Both the position numbers and the translations under genes were made by a program. Shown here piece after piece: positions 8,513 to 18,383 of a stretch of 64,000 bases of DNA. The stretch lies in contig OZ247498.1 of the NCBI GenBank assembly GCA_965233675.1, forward strand, positions 2,418,001-2,482,000, written 5' to 3'. The notes below the pieces were generated by a model. The model saw nothing but the letters and a program-made list of their open reading frames with translations. It did not search any database and had not been told where the DNA came from. Within the stretch, counting starts at the first letter, position 1, and each line of letters begins with the position of its first letter. The stretch is from SZUA-309 sp965233675 (lineage in GTDB: Bacteria; Pseudomonadota; Gammaproteobacteria; Pseudomonadales; Azotimanducaceae).

Positions 8513-9103
8513 CTAACGCCCGACTATCCTGTGCGCCAGATCTTCAAGGACCTTGTGAGCCGTGCCCGACAGCGTGCCCCGGGACCATCCGGATCGCGCC
8601 GCTGAACCACTCCAGAGGATCTCGCCGGAATCCAGATCCACCAGCCGCATGCTCAGACCGACCGCGGGTTCTCCATCCAGACCCGCTTTGTACCGCCATT
8701 CTTCGACAGAGCCGGCAATCGCATAGCGCATGCCCATCTCGATCGCCTTGTCCGTGGCATCGCTGAGCCGCTTCAGATCATCCAGCATCGGCAAACCGTT
8801 CGGTTGCGGCTCGGCATCGTAAACCCGCAGCTGGGACAGCCCCTGCTCCCGCAACACCGAGAACGCAATGGCCTCCGCCCGTTCCCCGGCCAGCGGCGTT
8901 TCGGAACGGTTCAGAAACGGCAACATGACGATGGATCCCTCCGGCAGCACGGCCGGTGGTTGCGACTGCACGGTACTCGACTGGCAACCTGCAAGGCTCA
9001 GGCAGCCCGCGATGATCCCCGGCAGCAGCAGCCGATACATCCGTGACGAACAGGCCGCCAGCAAGCGGCTGGCCCGCAGATAATTCTCAATTCCGTTGAT
9101 CAT
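8513..9103 (-). CDS. pelC: PelC, outer-membrane lipoprotein of Pel export
   Basis: A 196-residue lipoprotein with lipobox LAGC (Cys at residue 40 from this start). The mature part has the PelC fold landmarks (IVMLPFLNRSET, YAIAGSVEEWRY, LVDLDSGEILWSG). PelC forms a ring at the periplasmic face of the outer membrane that guides Pel towards PelB. The first ATG (9103) overlaps the pelB stop as ATGA, but a second in-frame ATG at 9040 gives a more usual signal (MYRLLLPGIIAGCLSLAGC). I list the longer form because of the overlap; the shorter may be the real one. Confidence 0.9.
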   Translation of the reverse strand: MINGIENYLRASRLLAACSSRMYRLLLPGIIAGCLSLAGCQSSTVQSQPPAVLPEGSIVMLPFLNRSETPLAGERAEAIAFSVLREQGLSQLRVYDAEPQPNGLPMLDDLKRLSDATDKAIEMGMRYAIAGSVEEWRYKAGLDGEPAVGLSMRLVDLDSGEILWSGSAARSGWSRGTLSGTAHKVLEDLAHRIVGR

Positions 9104-12100
9104 CGACCTAGTCTCTTCGAATAAATGAGTGTGGCGCGGTAACCGTCGCCACCCACGGCACTCAGCAGAGCGCTGGTGTAGGCAGCGCGGAAACTGAGCT
9201 CATCGTTGCCGAACACCCGGACGCCGAGACTCGCCTCGAACTCCAGCGTCGGCGCGCTTTCCGGCCACTGGTAACCCACCGCCGCGCCAATGCGGTAACG
9301 GGGACTCGGGCGTTCCCAGTTCAGCGTGCCCGGGCTGCCGCGACTGATACTTGCGTTCAATGCCAGGCGCCCGGTCTCCTCCGGCAGCAGCAGCTCACCC
9401 CGGTCGATCAGAAGACGGCTCAACAGATCGTCTCCGAACCCCTCCGTGGTGTTTTTTGTCATGTAAAAACTCGCGCCCACGAGCACCTGGGGCCCGGACA
9501 GCTTCCAGGCATGGTCGAAACGGGCCTGGAACCTGCCACCCTGGCCCAGAGCATCACCAAAGCGATCCTGATAGTGATCGAGGTGCATCGTCATAGTGAG
9601 ACGATCGCGTCTGCCGAGCAGGGACTGCCAACCGATATCGAGACCGCTGCGCTGGCTGACCGCCCGGGCAAGTGCGGTGATTTCCGTGAGCTGCTGATAG
9701 CCGGCACCGAGTTGAAGGGTGTGGTGCCGATTGATGGATAACGTCTGCGACAGCAGAAATCCCGGAATCAGTTCATCGCTGCTGTCCAGCAGCGTCACGC
9801 CCGCGCTGAACTCACCGAGGCCATTGCTGCGTTCGGCTTCAAGACCGACCAGCCATTCGTCCACCTCACCGGGGATCAACCGGAGTTCGTCGCTGAGATG
9901 GAAAGCCCGGATTTCACCGCGGAGTCCGTAGGCGCCAACCCGTCCGGCGCCGTAAAGCGACAGGCTGTCCACGTTCAGCGCCGATATCCGACTCTGCTCC
10001 GGCGCGATCTGCCAGCCGGTGGGAAAGCGGTTGTAGTAAGCCTTCGCCAGGCCGAGACGCTCGTCCTCATCGAGCAGTGTGGTACCCGGCTGGTCATAGG
10101 CCAGCTCCGGACGATCCAGCGCCAGAGCCGCATTGATTCGGATGAGCGGATCCGAATGATCGAGCATCGCTTCGAGCGTTTGCGCATCGTGCCGCTCCGC
10201 CGCCACAGACAGGCGCTGCCAGGCATCCGGGTTCGCACTCCGTTCGAGCCAGTAGCCGGCGGCAGTGTAGTGAGACCGGGCGAGCGCCTGGGCCAGATAG
10301 AGGCCGGGCAGCTGTTCGGCCCGGAAACCGTCGTCGGATCCGGCTACCAGCTGGTGCGCAAGCAGTTGCTGCTGATCAGCCGTGAGCACGCCGCGTCCGG
10401 CGTCGCTGATACTCGACAGATCCATGCCTGAGGAGATGTCCGGGGAGATGCGTCCTGCCGCCAGCTCGGCAATGACATGGCGCCGAACGCGGTATGCGGG
10501 ATCCGCCAGGCCGAGCATATCCAGCGAGTGGGCATAAGACAGAAGCAGACCCAGGTCTTCGGGTGTCACGTCCACCGCACGGGTGTACCAGCCAAGTGCC
10601 ACGGCATGTTGATTCAGTCGTGCATAGCCAGAGCCGTAGGCACTCCAGAGATCACCGGCGCCCACTGCGACGTCTTCGTACTGTTCCAGCGCCGAGGTCA
10701 GCACCTCGGATGTGTCTGTCTGAATGAGAATCCAGAGGTAAGGTGCAATCAGGCTGACCCGCTCCGGGTGGTGATGGAGACCGGCGGTCAATACGGTCCT
10801 GGCCGCTTCCAGTTCACCACGCCGCGTGTGGTAGTAGGCAAGCACCTCCCAGTATTCAGCCGAGTGTGCCAGGTGTGTCTGTTCGGCCTCAGCCAGCTCG
10901 ATCAGGCTGCCGAGGGACTGTTCATCAGACTCCGCCGTCGCCCACTGCAGGGCCTGCACCAGATAGTGCGGGTCGGCGTATGTCTCCCAACCATACCGGG
11001 CCCATCCCGAGACAGCGGATCGGTCGGAGATCATCACCGCGGCCAGAAACCGCTCAAAGTGGTCCTCTTCCAGACGTCCGAGCGCAATCATGGCCTGATA
11101 GGCACGGGCCACCAGCCGCATATCGTCAAGAAACCAGGCATAGGTCGCCAGCCGCTGCCAGTACTCAGCGTGGTCTGTATGTTCCTGGGCCAGCAGCAAC
11201 GCCACAGCTTCTTCCGTGCGGTATTGTTCCCACAATAGGTCGGCCCAGCGGAGCCGTTCTTTAACATCCGGCTCGTGGTAGCGCGCAAATCCGGCCCAGG
11301 AAGCGCTGGCGGCAACCAGGTATTCGTTGGCCTGTTCCAGGCCGATCAGTGCGAGCCAGGCCTGGCGATGCCGGGGATGCCTGTCCACATAGGATCTGAT
11401 CACCCGGATCCCATCGTCCGGCAGACCCTGCAACTCATAGGATTCGCGCAGCGCGTTGATCTCTTCATCGCTGAGGCGGCGGCTCCGGCTGAGCTCGCCG
11501 AGCATTCCGGCGGCCACATCGTATCGATAAAGACTCCGGGCCAGTTTCCAGGCGGAAATTCTGTGGCTGTCCAGATCGGTTCGGTCGACCAGCTCGATCC
11601 ATTGATCGAGGGCCAGCTCCGGCTGACCGGACCAGCGATAGATTCGGGCGAGTTCCAGACGCGTATCTGTATCTGCGGAATGCTGATCCAGCAATCGCTC
11701 ATACATCCGTGCGGCAAAGTCGAGCTCTCCTGCCGCCACAGCGACGGCCGCCAGCTGCGTCAGCTCACCGTTCGTTAACCCGGCTTCCTCATCGATCAGC
11801 GCCAGATAGGCGGCTGCCCGTTCCGGCGCATCGGCACGTTCGGCGAAGGTAACGAAGGCCATGGCGAGATCCTGCGGCACCCATCCTCGGGCCATCACCC
11901 CGTCGATGAACGCGAAGCCATCGTCGAAGCGGCCGGCCGCGAGGAATATCTCGACCCCGCGCTTCACCGCCATCGGACTCAGCACCTGCAGCTCAGCGGC
12001 GGACAGCGTGCGGAAGAGTGCCCCCGCACTGTCTGCCTGATCCGCTGCCTCCCAGGCAGCCGCGGCCAGCAGAAGATCTTCTTCCGTCCGCGTTTCGAGA

Positions 12101-12600
12101 AAGCGGCGCTGGAAGTATCCGGCCGCCACATCCGGACGCTCCAGGGCGTAAGCGGCCCGGGTCAGCTCCGTGATCGCCGTGTCGTCCAGGGCGACCACAT
12201 CCATCGTTCGGTGCAGTTCCTGAAGCAGAAGCGCCGCCCAGTGGCCTCGATCGGGGCCCCCACCGTGAACGAGCTGTTCGAGTATGCGGACCCGCAACAG
12301 GCTGGGGGCGCCCTGCTCAGCGCCGGTCTGCGCCCAGGCAAGCTCGAGTTCGCCGATGGTCAGATATTGTGCGGCCAGAAGCTGGTGCAGCTCGTCATCG
12401 GCGGGATTCAATGCGGTCAGCAATCGCGCATAGGCGATGGAGACATGGTCCGCTTCCCCTTCCGCGAGCATCTGCCGGAAGAACGCCTCTCTGGGCAGAA
12501 GCCAGACGAGCACGAGAACGAGCGCGCAGCCGAATATGACCATCATCCGCACATCCAGAACGGGCTCGTTGCGCCTATCTACATACCAGGCGCGCATCAC
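9100..12600 (-). CDS. pelB: PelB, TPR scaffold and outer-membrane porin
   Basis: A 1166-residue protein close to the length of Pseudomonas PelB. One N-terminal membrane anchor (VRMMVIFGCALVLVLVWLLP) is followed by a long row of TPR-type helical repeats (about 50-800) and a C-terminal beta-barrel (about 860-1166) of alternating strands ending in TLIYSKRLGR. The TPR part binds the PelA deacetylase in the periplasm and the barrel exports Pel. It overlaps the end of pelA by 26 bases and pelC by four. Confidence 0.93.
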   Translation of the reverse strand: MMRAWYVDRRNEPVLDVRMMVIFGCALVLVLVWLLPREAFFRQMLAEGEADHVSIAYARLLTALNPADDELHQLLAAQYLTIGELELAWAQTGAEQGAPSLLRVRILEQLVHGGGPDRGHWAALLLQELHRTMDVVALDDTAITELTRAAYALERPDVAAGYFQRRFLETRTEEDLLLAAAAWEAADQADSAGALFRTLSAAELQVLSPMAVKRGVEIFLAAGRFDDGFAFIDGVMARGWVPQDLAMAFVTFAERADAPERAAAYLALIDEEAGLTNGELTQLAAVAVAAGELDFAARMYERLLDQHSADTDTRLELARIYRWSGQPELALDQWIELVDRTDLDSHRISAWKLARSLYRYDVAAGMLGELSRSRRLSDEEINALRESYELQGLPDDGIRVIRSYVDRHPRHRQAWLALIGLEQANEYLVAASASWAGFARYHEPDVKERLRWADLLWEQYRTEEAVALLLAQEHTDHAEYWQRLATYAWFLDDMRLVARAYQAMIALGRLEEDHFERFLAAVMISDRSAVSGWARYGWETYADPHYLVQALQWATAESDEQSLGSLIELAEAEQTHLAHSAEYWEVLAYYHTRRGELEAARTVLTAGLHHHPERVSLIAPYLWILIQTDTSEVLTSALEQYEDVAVGAGDLWSAYGSGYARLNQHAVALGWYTRAVDVTPEDLGLLLSYAHSLDMLGLADPAYRVRRHVIAELAAGRISPDISSGMDLSSISDAGRGVLTADQQQLLAHQLVAGSDDGFRAEQLPGLYLAQALARSHYTAAGYWLERSANPDAWQRLSVAAERHDAQTLEAMLDHSDPLIRINAALALDRPELAYDQPGTTLLDEDERLGLAKAYYNRFPTGWQIAPEQSRISALNVDSLSLYGAGRVGAYGLRGEIRAFHLSDELRLIPGEVDEWLVGLEAERSNGLGEFSAGVTLLDSSDELIPGFLLSQTLSINRHHTLQLGAGYQQLTEITALARAVSQRSGLDIGWQSLLGRRDRLTMTMHLDHYQDRFGDALGQGGRFQARFDHAWKLSGPQVLVGASFYMTKNTTEGFGDDLLSRLLIDRGELLLPEETGRLALNASISRGSPGTLNWERPSPRYRIGAAVGYQWPESAPTLEFEASLGVRVFGNDELSFRAAYTSALLSAVGGDGYRATLIYSKRLGR

Positions 12601-15340
12601 CAGTGTCCTTCACGTTCGTGTCGAATCGCAGCAGTTGCCCTGTGGATTCGGGTTGGATGATCGTGCCGCCCTCGAGTTCGAGCCGACAGGTGCGGGATGA
12701 CCGAATGGAAAAACGAACCGGCAGAAAACCCCGTATCCTCAGTTCCACGCTGTCTTTCGCCGGCACCCAGCGCTCGATATGGGCATTGGCGGAGACCAGG
12801 GAGACTTTCTGAGCAGGCGTGGCCGCAAGAGAAAAATGCGCATGGTCGCCCAGGGTATGGAGGTAGCGGTCCGAGTTCAGCGTCCGCCAGCCGGCGACGG
12901 ATCCAGGCTCGATGGGGTCCGGGTAACCCATGGAGTCGGGCAGCCGAATCGTTCGCAGCGCACCCATATCGCCGACCACCCAGTTGTCGTCCAGGTCCCG
13001 GTAGATCCAGGCATGATGGAAATCGCGAACGCGCCGGGAATACTCGCTGAGATAGATCGGCAGCACTTCCTGGCCGAGGGCCCAGGCATAGACTTCGTGC
13101 AGCGCCCGGATGCTTGCCGGCTTGGTTGCGCTGTAGAAATGGTAGTAGATGCTGATCGGTTTCAACCGGCGAGGATGGTCTGTGAGCCGGAAGGTTTCGA
13201 TGGCTTTCCGGTAGCCGTAGAACGGACCGGTCCAGTTGTTGGTGTAGACGTTCTCGTTCATTGCCGGTGCGTACACCTGCAGACCGTTTCCCTCGAGCCG
13301 GGCCTGCGGCCAGACATTCAGCAGGGACTCATCGGCAGCGACCACATTGGTGTTGCCGCCGTTCACGTTGAGGACGCCACGGTCTTCAAGCATTTCCAGG
13401 GCGTGTTCGTCCGGGTCCGCAGAACCCGTCCACAGAAAGACCTTTACCCGTTTACCCGCGGGTGACAGACGTTCGTTGATGTAATCAATGGAGCCCGCGA
13501 TCTCCCGCTCGAGGCTCATCTCGTACCCTTCGAGGGGAAGATTCATCCCATACTGCAACGGCTGATCATCCCGCAGTACGTCCGGGCGCCAGTAGAAAGG
13601 GTGGCTGAACGAGTGACTTGCCACTTCCACGTTCGGCTCGGCAAAGATCTTCCGGGCGGCCGTCTCCAGCATGTCGCTCTGTTCCGGATAAAGGCCGTTC
13701 GCACTGATCTCGCCTTCGATGATCGAAACGGTATGCGGCAATTCATACCCTTGGATGAACGTCTCCCGGAGCACGTCTGCCGACAGGGGCGATCCGGGAA
13801 CAAACGCTCTGGACGGAAAGCCATCTCCGTCTATGTGCACGGTGAGCAGCCGGCTGCCGCTCTCGGTGGTGGTATCCAGAACCGGCCTGGGCGTGTATCC
13901 CAGCGCAGCGGTGAGAAAGCTGTAGGGGTCGAGCAGCCAGCGCCGTCGGCCTTCGCCGTAGTCTTCGACGATGTACGGATGAAGGGCCATGCCGCCCCAG
14001 GGAGCAGTGAGCACGGGCGAGACCACCTCACCACTATTGGTTCTGAGGGCGAGATCCACGTCATTGGCCGCATTCACGCTGCGCACCGGCGGCACCTCGT
14101 ACCTTCGGATCCTGAGCGGCGCTTCCAGATTGCCAACCAGCACCGGCGGCTCCACCACACCTTCAACTTCCATCCGATCCGGTGCCAGGGCCTCGAGGCC
14201 GAGCGCATCCAGCACCCTGTCGGAGTAGCTGGGCAGGGTCGCGAGCAGAACGAGCGGATACTCGTCTTCCAGCAGTTGCATCAGCCAGTTCTCGAACCAG
14301 CTCAACTCTTCGGTCACGGAGGCATCGAGCCACGAGATCACGCCCGCATGGACCCCTTTCATCAACACCGGCGGTCCATCCCTAACGTCGTGATACTCGA
14401 CCACGTAGCCCAGCCAGTCGAAGATCACGCCGAACATGACATGCACGTCCCGCTCGGTGAGCGGCGCCTCCTTCTCCCCATGGATCACCAGCAGCCGCCT
14501 CGGGACGGGCACCAGGTCGGAAGTGCCCAGATCCCGCAGAGAAGGTTCCGCCACCCAGGCATCGAATCCGGCCGCTTCGATTTTCCGAGCCAGCCCACGA
14601 CGTTCTTCCTGGGCGGCAAAGGGAAGGTAGTCGATCACCACCAGTTCGTCGGCGTATGGCCGTGCCTGGGCCAGTCGGTCCAGCAGCCACTGCCGATCTT
14701 CCGGCGGAACCACCCGGTATTCTTTCCCGTTCCAACCGTGATAAAGAGATTCTGCGACCACTCCGGCAACCGGCTGATCGAGATCGGCGAGAATTTCGAA
14801 ACCCCGATTCAACAGCAGTGAAAGCTCGGAATACCGACGCTGAATCTCCGAAATGAGCGTGACCAGCGCAGCACGTTGTACCTCAATGTTTTCCAGCAGA
14901 TGATGGCTGTCCAGCGTGTCCAGAAATGCGCCGTCAAAACCCGAACTGGAAAGCGGTGCCAGACGGTCTTCCAAGATATGCGTTCGCCAGGCTGCATGTG
15001 TGAGATCCGCGACCCGGGTATTCCAGGCCGGATTGCTGCCCGGTAACGCCGCGTTCGGCAGCGTGTTGAACAGCGAATCGGCCGGTTCGATCTCACCAAC
15101 GCTGACATAGGCATAGACGCTGGCGCCGGCGGCTTTGAGCGCAGCCACTTCCCCTGGGCTGACAAGGCCCGGCTGCAGCACTACCCGGTCATAGGCACCA
15201 AGTTCGGCAACAGGCACATCGGCCCCGTAGTAGAACGCGGTACGGGCATGTACGACATCCGCTGTCAGAAATACACCGATGGCAAACAGCAGGCTCAACG
15301 CCGGATGCGGATGCTTCGTGCAGCGCCTAAACCAGGTCAT
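12575..15340 (-). CDS. pelA: PelA, Pel deacetylase and glycoside hydrolase
   Basis: A 921-residue periplasmic protein with a signal peptide ending near VVHA. Residues about 35-275 form the hydrolase (GH166-type) barrel, with E197 in VVAESLYHG the likely catalytic acid. A reductase-like middle region follows, then the CE4-like deacetylase with metal-ligand motifs HIDGD (D504) and HSFSH (H576, H580). PelA deacetylates Pel, giving its positive charge, and can cleave the polymer. All expected catalytic landmarks appear intact. It is the first pel gene, 63 bases after the cyclase gene. Confidence 0.94.
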   Translation of the reverse strand: MTWFRRCTKHPHPALSLLFAIGVFLTADVVHARTAFYYGADVPVAELGAYDRVVLQPGLVSPGEVAALKAAGASVYAYVSVGEIEPADSLFNTLPNAALPGSNPAWNTRVADLTHAAWRTHILEDRLAPLSSSGFDGAFLDTLDSHHLLENIEVQRAALVTLISEIQRRYSELSLLLNRGFEILADLDQPVAGVVAESLYHGWNGKEYRVVPPEDRQWLLDRLAQARPYADELVVIDYLPFAAQEERRGLARKIEAAGFDAWVAEPSLRDLGTSDLVPVPRRLLVIHGEKEAPLTERDVHVMFGVIFDWLGYVVEYHDVRDGPPVLMKGVHAGVISWLDASVTEELSWFENWLMQLLEDEYPLVLLATLPSYSDRVLDALGLEALAPDRMEVEGVVEPPVLVGNLEAPLRIRRYEVPPVRSVNAANDVDLALRTNSGEVVSPVLTAPWGGMALHPYIVEDYGEGRRRWLLDPYSFLTAALGYTPRPVLDTTTESGSRLLTVHIDGDGFPSRAFVPGSPLSADVLRETFIQGYELPHTVSIIEGEISANGLYPEQSDMLETAARKIFAEPNVEVASHSFSHPFYWRPDVLRDDQPLQYGMNLPLEGYEMSLEREIAGSIDYINERLSPAGKRVKVFLWTGSADPDEHALEMLEDRGVLNVNGGNTNVVAADESLLNVWPQARLEGNGLQVYAPAMNENVYTNNWTGPFYGYRKAIETFRLTDHPRRLKPISIYYHFYSATKPASIRALHEVYAWALGQEVLPIYLSEYSRRVRDFHHAWIYRDLDDNWVVGDMGALRTIRLPDSMGYPDPIEPGSVAGWRTLNSDRYLHTLGDHAHFSLAATPAQKVSLVSANAHIERWVPAKDSVELRIRGFLPVRFSIRSSRTCRLELEGGTIIQPESTGQLLRFDTNVKDTGDARLVCR

Positions 15341-15403
15341 GTTCTACTTCCATGTCTGCACGACCTTCGGTCGCCTTCCTGGCAACCGGGGGAGCGTTCG
15401 CCG

Positions 15404-16948
15404 TCAGGCGATGCTCGAATACTCCACCACCTGAGCCTTGCCGTGCTGCTTTGCATATATCAATGCTTCATCCGCGGCCTCGATCAGTTCCTGTCCGGTG
15501 AAGTCACTGTTCGAGTCGAAGGTTGCCAGGCCTATGGAGATGTAGAGTTCCACTTCACTACCGTCCACCTCGTGGCGGGTGGTGTTGAAGGCGTTCAGGA
15601 TCCGATCGCAGACAACGCGCGCGTTCTCAGCGCTCTCGCCACCAAGCAGCAACACGAACTCATCACCGCCGAAGCGGGCGAGCGCATCGTTTTCACGGAT
15701 CTGCGCGCTGAGAAGCCTCGCCGTGCTGCGCAGAATGTCGTCGCCCGCGCTGTGGCTGTAGGTGTCGTTGATCGCTTTGAAACCGTCCAGGTCCATGAAG
15801 GCCAGACTCAGTGGGAATCCGAGTTTCCGGGCTCGCACCACCCACTCCGCCAGGTGCTTCTCCATGAAGTCCCTGTTCCGCAGTCCGGTGAGTTTGTCCG
15901 TGTGGTTCTCGTGCTCCAGGGATTCCGCCTTGTTGCCCAGGGTGTCGATCTCCTGCTGCAGCGCGGAGATTTCCCGCCGGGCGTTCAGGCTGACATCGGT
16001 CAGCAGTTTGCGGGCCCGGTCGAGAATGTCGGCCGCGATCTCCACGTCCATGATGTCCAAGCCGAACTGACTTTCGATGTCCGGAATCCGGATTTCCACC
16101 TTCTTCAGAACTTCAAGCGTGGTCTGCTCATCGAGCCCCAGCTTGTCCTGCATGATCACCCCGAGGGCGGCGATGCCCGCCTCACCCGGATCATTGAGAA
16201 GAATCTCTGAAAAGCGGCTGGCCACACTCACGACATTGACGAAGCGCCGTGTGCACTCGGCCATCTCGTTGTCCGCGTCGGCGCCTTCCGGCTCGTGGCT
16301 GTAGCGCACGGCCTGGCAGATGATGTCGGGCAACTCCCACTTTTCGAGCAACCAGGCACCGACCCAGGCGTGATCGACGCCGAGCACTTCGACTTCGTGC
16401 TTCGTGATCACCGCATGAATGTGCCGATCTTCCAGGTTCACGTACTGCTCAGGCATGAGCTTGTCGAGCACCTGCAGACCGATATCCTGCAGCAAACCAC
16501 CAAGAAAGAGTTCTTCGATGTTTTCCGCGCCGAGTGCCGCACCGATTTCCCGGGCACCGATGGCCGTCAACAGAGAGCGCTGCCAGTAGCGCACCAGATC
16601 GATGCCGCCACCTTCGTTCTTTCGCAGAGAACTCACCAGGGAGAAACTGAGCGCCAGCGTCATCGCCGCTGCCTGTCCGAGGGTGAGCAGTGCCTGGGCC
16701 AGATTGGTCACCTCACGGCGTCTGGCATACATGGCGGAATTCGCGGTCTTGAGGATTTTCGCCACCAGGGCCGGATCCTTGGCCAGCGTATCCATGAGCT
16801 CCTTGATATCGGACTCTGGATCCCGGAGCAGCTCGATGATCCGCGTGACAATGTCCGGCGGACTCGGGAGATCGTCCATCTCCTCGAGCTGAGTCAGCAG
16901 ATTGTTGAGGGACGCTTCCGTTGCGTTCGTGTTACCAGGTAGTTGCAT
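15404..16948 (-). CDS. HDOD-GGDEF diguanylate cyclase heading the pel operon
   Basis: A 514-residue cytoplasmic protein with an N-terminal HDOD domain (about 25-225; DPALVAKILKTANSAMYARR), a coiled-coil linker (about 310-345) and a GGDEF domain (about 345-514) with GGDEF intact at 427-431. An inhibitory site RxxD (REND, 418-421) lies five residues before it, so product inhibition by c-di-GMP is expected. HDOD domains usually act as sensory or interaction modules. Being 63 bases upstream of pelA on the same strand, it probably supplies c-di-GMP to PelD. The ATG is preceded by GCAAGG. Confidence 0.92.
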   Translation of the reverse strand: MQLPGNTNATEASLNNLLTQLEEMDDLPSPPDIVTRIIELLRDPESDIKELMDTLAKDPALVAKILKTANSAMYARRREVTNLAQALLTLGQAAAMTLALSFSLVSSLRKNEGGGIDLVRYWQRSLLTAIGAREIGAALGAENIEELFLGGLLQDIGLQVLDKLMPEQYVNLEDRHIHAVITKHEVEVLGVDHAWVGAWLLEKWELPDIICQAVRYSHEPEGADADNEMAECTRRFVNVVSVASRFSEILLNDPGEAGIAALGVIMQDKLGLDEQTTLEVLKKVEIRIPDIESQFGLDIMDVEIAADILDRARKLLTDVSLNARREISALQQEIDTLGNKAESLEHENHTDKLTGLRNRDFMEKHLAEWVVRARKLGFPLSLAFMDLDGFKAINDTYSHSAGDDILRSTARLLSAQIRENDALARFGGDEFVLLLGGESAENARVVCDRILNAFNTTRHEVDGSEVELYISIGLATFDSNSDFTGQELIEAADEALIYAKQHGKAQVVEYSSIA

Positions 16949-17011
16949 CCTTGCAGGCCGCCTTGTTTTTAAGAGAGTTGACAGGTTTCCTCATAACCCG
17001 CTATCGGCCGT

Positions 17012-17029
17012 GCTGAAGGTTCCTTCAGC
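17012..17029. promoter_or_regulatory. Palindrome upstream of the cyclase-pel operon
   Basis: GCTGAAGG-TT-CCTTCAGC, perfect eight-base arms with a two-base centre, 64 bases before the start of the HDOD-GGDEF gene. In the 257-base gap between that gene and the aldolase it is the clearest structure. Its near-continuous dyad suits a dimeric repressor or activator site better than a terminator, since no T-run follows. Confidence 0.4.
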
Positions 17030-17205
17030 GCCGAATGGTGACGGCGTTCACACTATGACACCCCGAAACTGCCGTAACGGAGCAAGCAGGCCTCGAATGA
17101 CTGTATCGGCGGAGACAGGCCGTACTTGAAGGGGATGCCGGGGCGCTGTTCGTATCGATCAGGCCTACAGGCAGGCGGTGGACTCAGCGTGAGCCGGGTA
17201 CTTTC

Positions 17206-17835
17206 TCAGGATGATCGGGCATCCGTCAGCGCGACCGCCTGAGCAGCGAGCCGGCCGATAACCTCCAGATCACCGCTCTGAAGCGCCTCAGCGGGCACGA
17301 ACCAGGAGCCGCCGATACAGGCTACCGACGGACAGTCGAGATAGTCGCCCGCGTTCGCCTGGGTTATGCCGCCGGTCACGCAGAAACGAACGTCCGGGAG
17401 GGGGGCCGACAGCGCATTCAGCATTTCCACGCCGCCTGACAGCGCCGCTGGAAAGAACTTCTGCAACCGGTATCCGCGGGACAGCAGGTGCATACATTCC
17501 GCCGCAGTCGCCGCCCCCGGGACCAGAGGAAATTCGGATGCTGCGTCGAGCAGCGGATCCGTATGACCCGGACTCACCGCGAACCGGGCACCGGCATCCA
17601 CCACCTGGCCGAGCTGGGACGCGTTCAGCACACTACCGGCTCCGACCAGCAGATCCGGCAGCGACCGGGCCACCTGTTCGATGGCAGGCAGGCCTGCCTC
17701 GGTGCGCAGGGTGAACTCCACCGCCCGGACGCCGGCGGCGAACAGTACTTCCGCGAGTGGCACTGCCAGCGCAGAATCATCCATCACGACGACCGGCATG
17801 AGCCGCACGTCCGCCAGCAGGGTTGTGCCATCCAT
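17206..17835 (-). CDS. eda: KDPG/KHG-type aldolase (Eda family)
   Basis: A TIM-barrel class I aldolase of 209 residues from ATG 17835; the frame is open to an ATG at 17922, but the extra residues lack similarity to the family. Family landmarks are in order: MPVVVMDD, the catalytic Glu in VEFTLRT, VGAGSVLN, FAVSPGHTDPLL, the Schiff-base Lys in LQKFFPAAL (residue 126), FCVTGGI and IGGSWFV. Eda cleaves 2-keto-3-deoxy-6-phosphogluconate to pyruvate and glyceraldehyde-3-phosphate. No Entner-Doudoroff dehydratase gene is nearby, so the substrate here could be another 2-keto-3-deoxy acid. It is divergent from the cytochrome operon. Confidence 0.85.
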   Translation of the reverse strand: MDGTTLLADVRLMPVVVMDDSALAVPLAEVLFAAGVRAVEFTLRTEAGLPAIEQVARSLPDLLVGAGSVLNASQLGQVVDAGARFAVSPGHTDPLLDAASEFPLVPGAATAAECMHLLSRGYRLQKFFPAALSGGVEMLNALSAPLPDVRFCVTGGITQANAGDYLDCPSVACIGGSWFVPAEALQSGDLEVIGRLAAQAVALTDARSS

Positions 17836-17936
17836 GGCGGCAATTACAGCACAGGCATGGGCGATTTTCTGATCATCTGTTGAGTCCACAAGCCTGGCCC
17901 GCGTAGAGTGGGCAGGAAACATAAGGGAGAAAGCAG

Positions 17937-18383
17937 GTGACGGTTCTAACGATCATCCGCAAGACCATCCACCGGCCCATCATGGATAGGCGGACCCGGC
18001 CAGGTGCACTGTTGCCGGCACTCCTGCTGGCGGCGGGTTTGCTGACTGCCTGCGACGAGCAATCGGCGGTGAACCCGCCCGCACAGGCGACCGGCGCACC
18101 GGATACGGCTGAGACGGTCAGCCCGGATGTACCCGCTCAGCTCACAGCGGAGCGTATGGCGCAGTGGAGCCGGAACTGCGCGCTCTGCCATGTTCGTGGT
18201 GAAGGGGGCGCGCCCGTGCTCGGCGATCACGCCGCGTGGTCGGCCCGTCTCGAGAAAGGAGAACGGGCACTCCTCGACAATACCGTCACTGGTCTGAACA
18301 ACATGCCGCCTCTCGGCTACTGCATGGACTGTGAAAGAGAAGATTTCCTCGCGCTGATACGTTTCATGGGAGGTGCTCGTTGA
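17937..18383 (+). CDS. Lipoprotein c5-type cytochrome c
   Basis: A 148-residue exported protein with lipobox LLTAC (Cys 39). The mature domain has one haem site CALCH (81-85), a likely Met ligand (NNMPP, M123) and a second Cys pair CMDC (129-132) typical of cytochrome c5. GTG 17937 has a good ribosome site (GGGAGA); an ATG at 17982 would give a shorter signal. The stop overlaps the TTG start of the lactone oxidase gene, so the two are translationally coupled. A membrane-tethered cytochrome beside an exported flavin oxidoreductase suggests it takes that enzyme's electrons; this is inference. Confidence 0.85.
   Translation: MTVLTIIRKTIHRPIMDRRTRPGALLPALLLAAGLLTACDEQSAVNPPAQATGAPDTAETVSPDVPAQLTAERMAQWSRNCALCHVRGEGGAPVLGDHAAWSARLEKGERALLDNTVTGLNNMPPLGYCMDCEREDFLALIRFMGGAR

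Noticed and set aside
16976..17000. TTGACA on the plus strand as a promoter
   Set aside because: No plus-strand gene follows before 17937, and the genes on both sides are on the minus strand.
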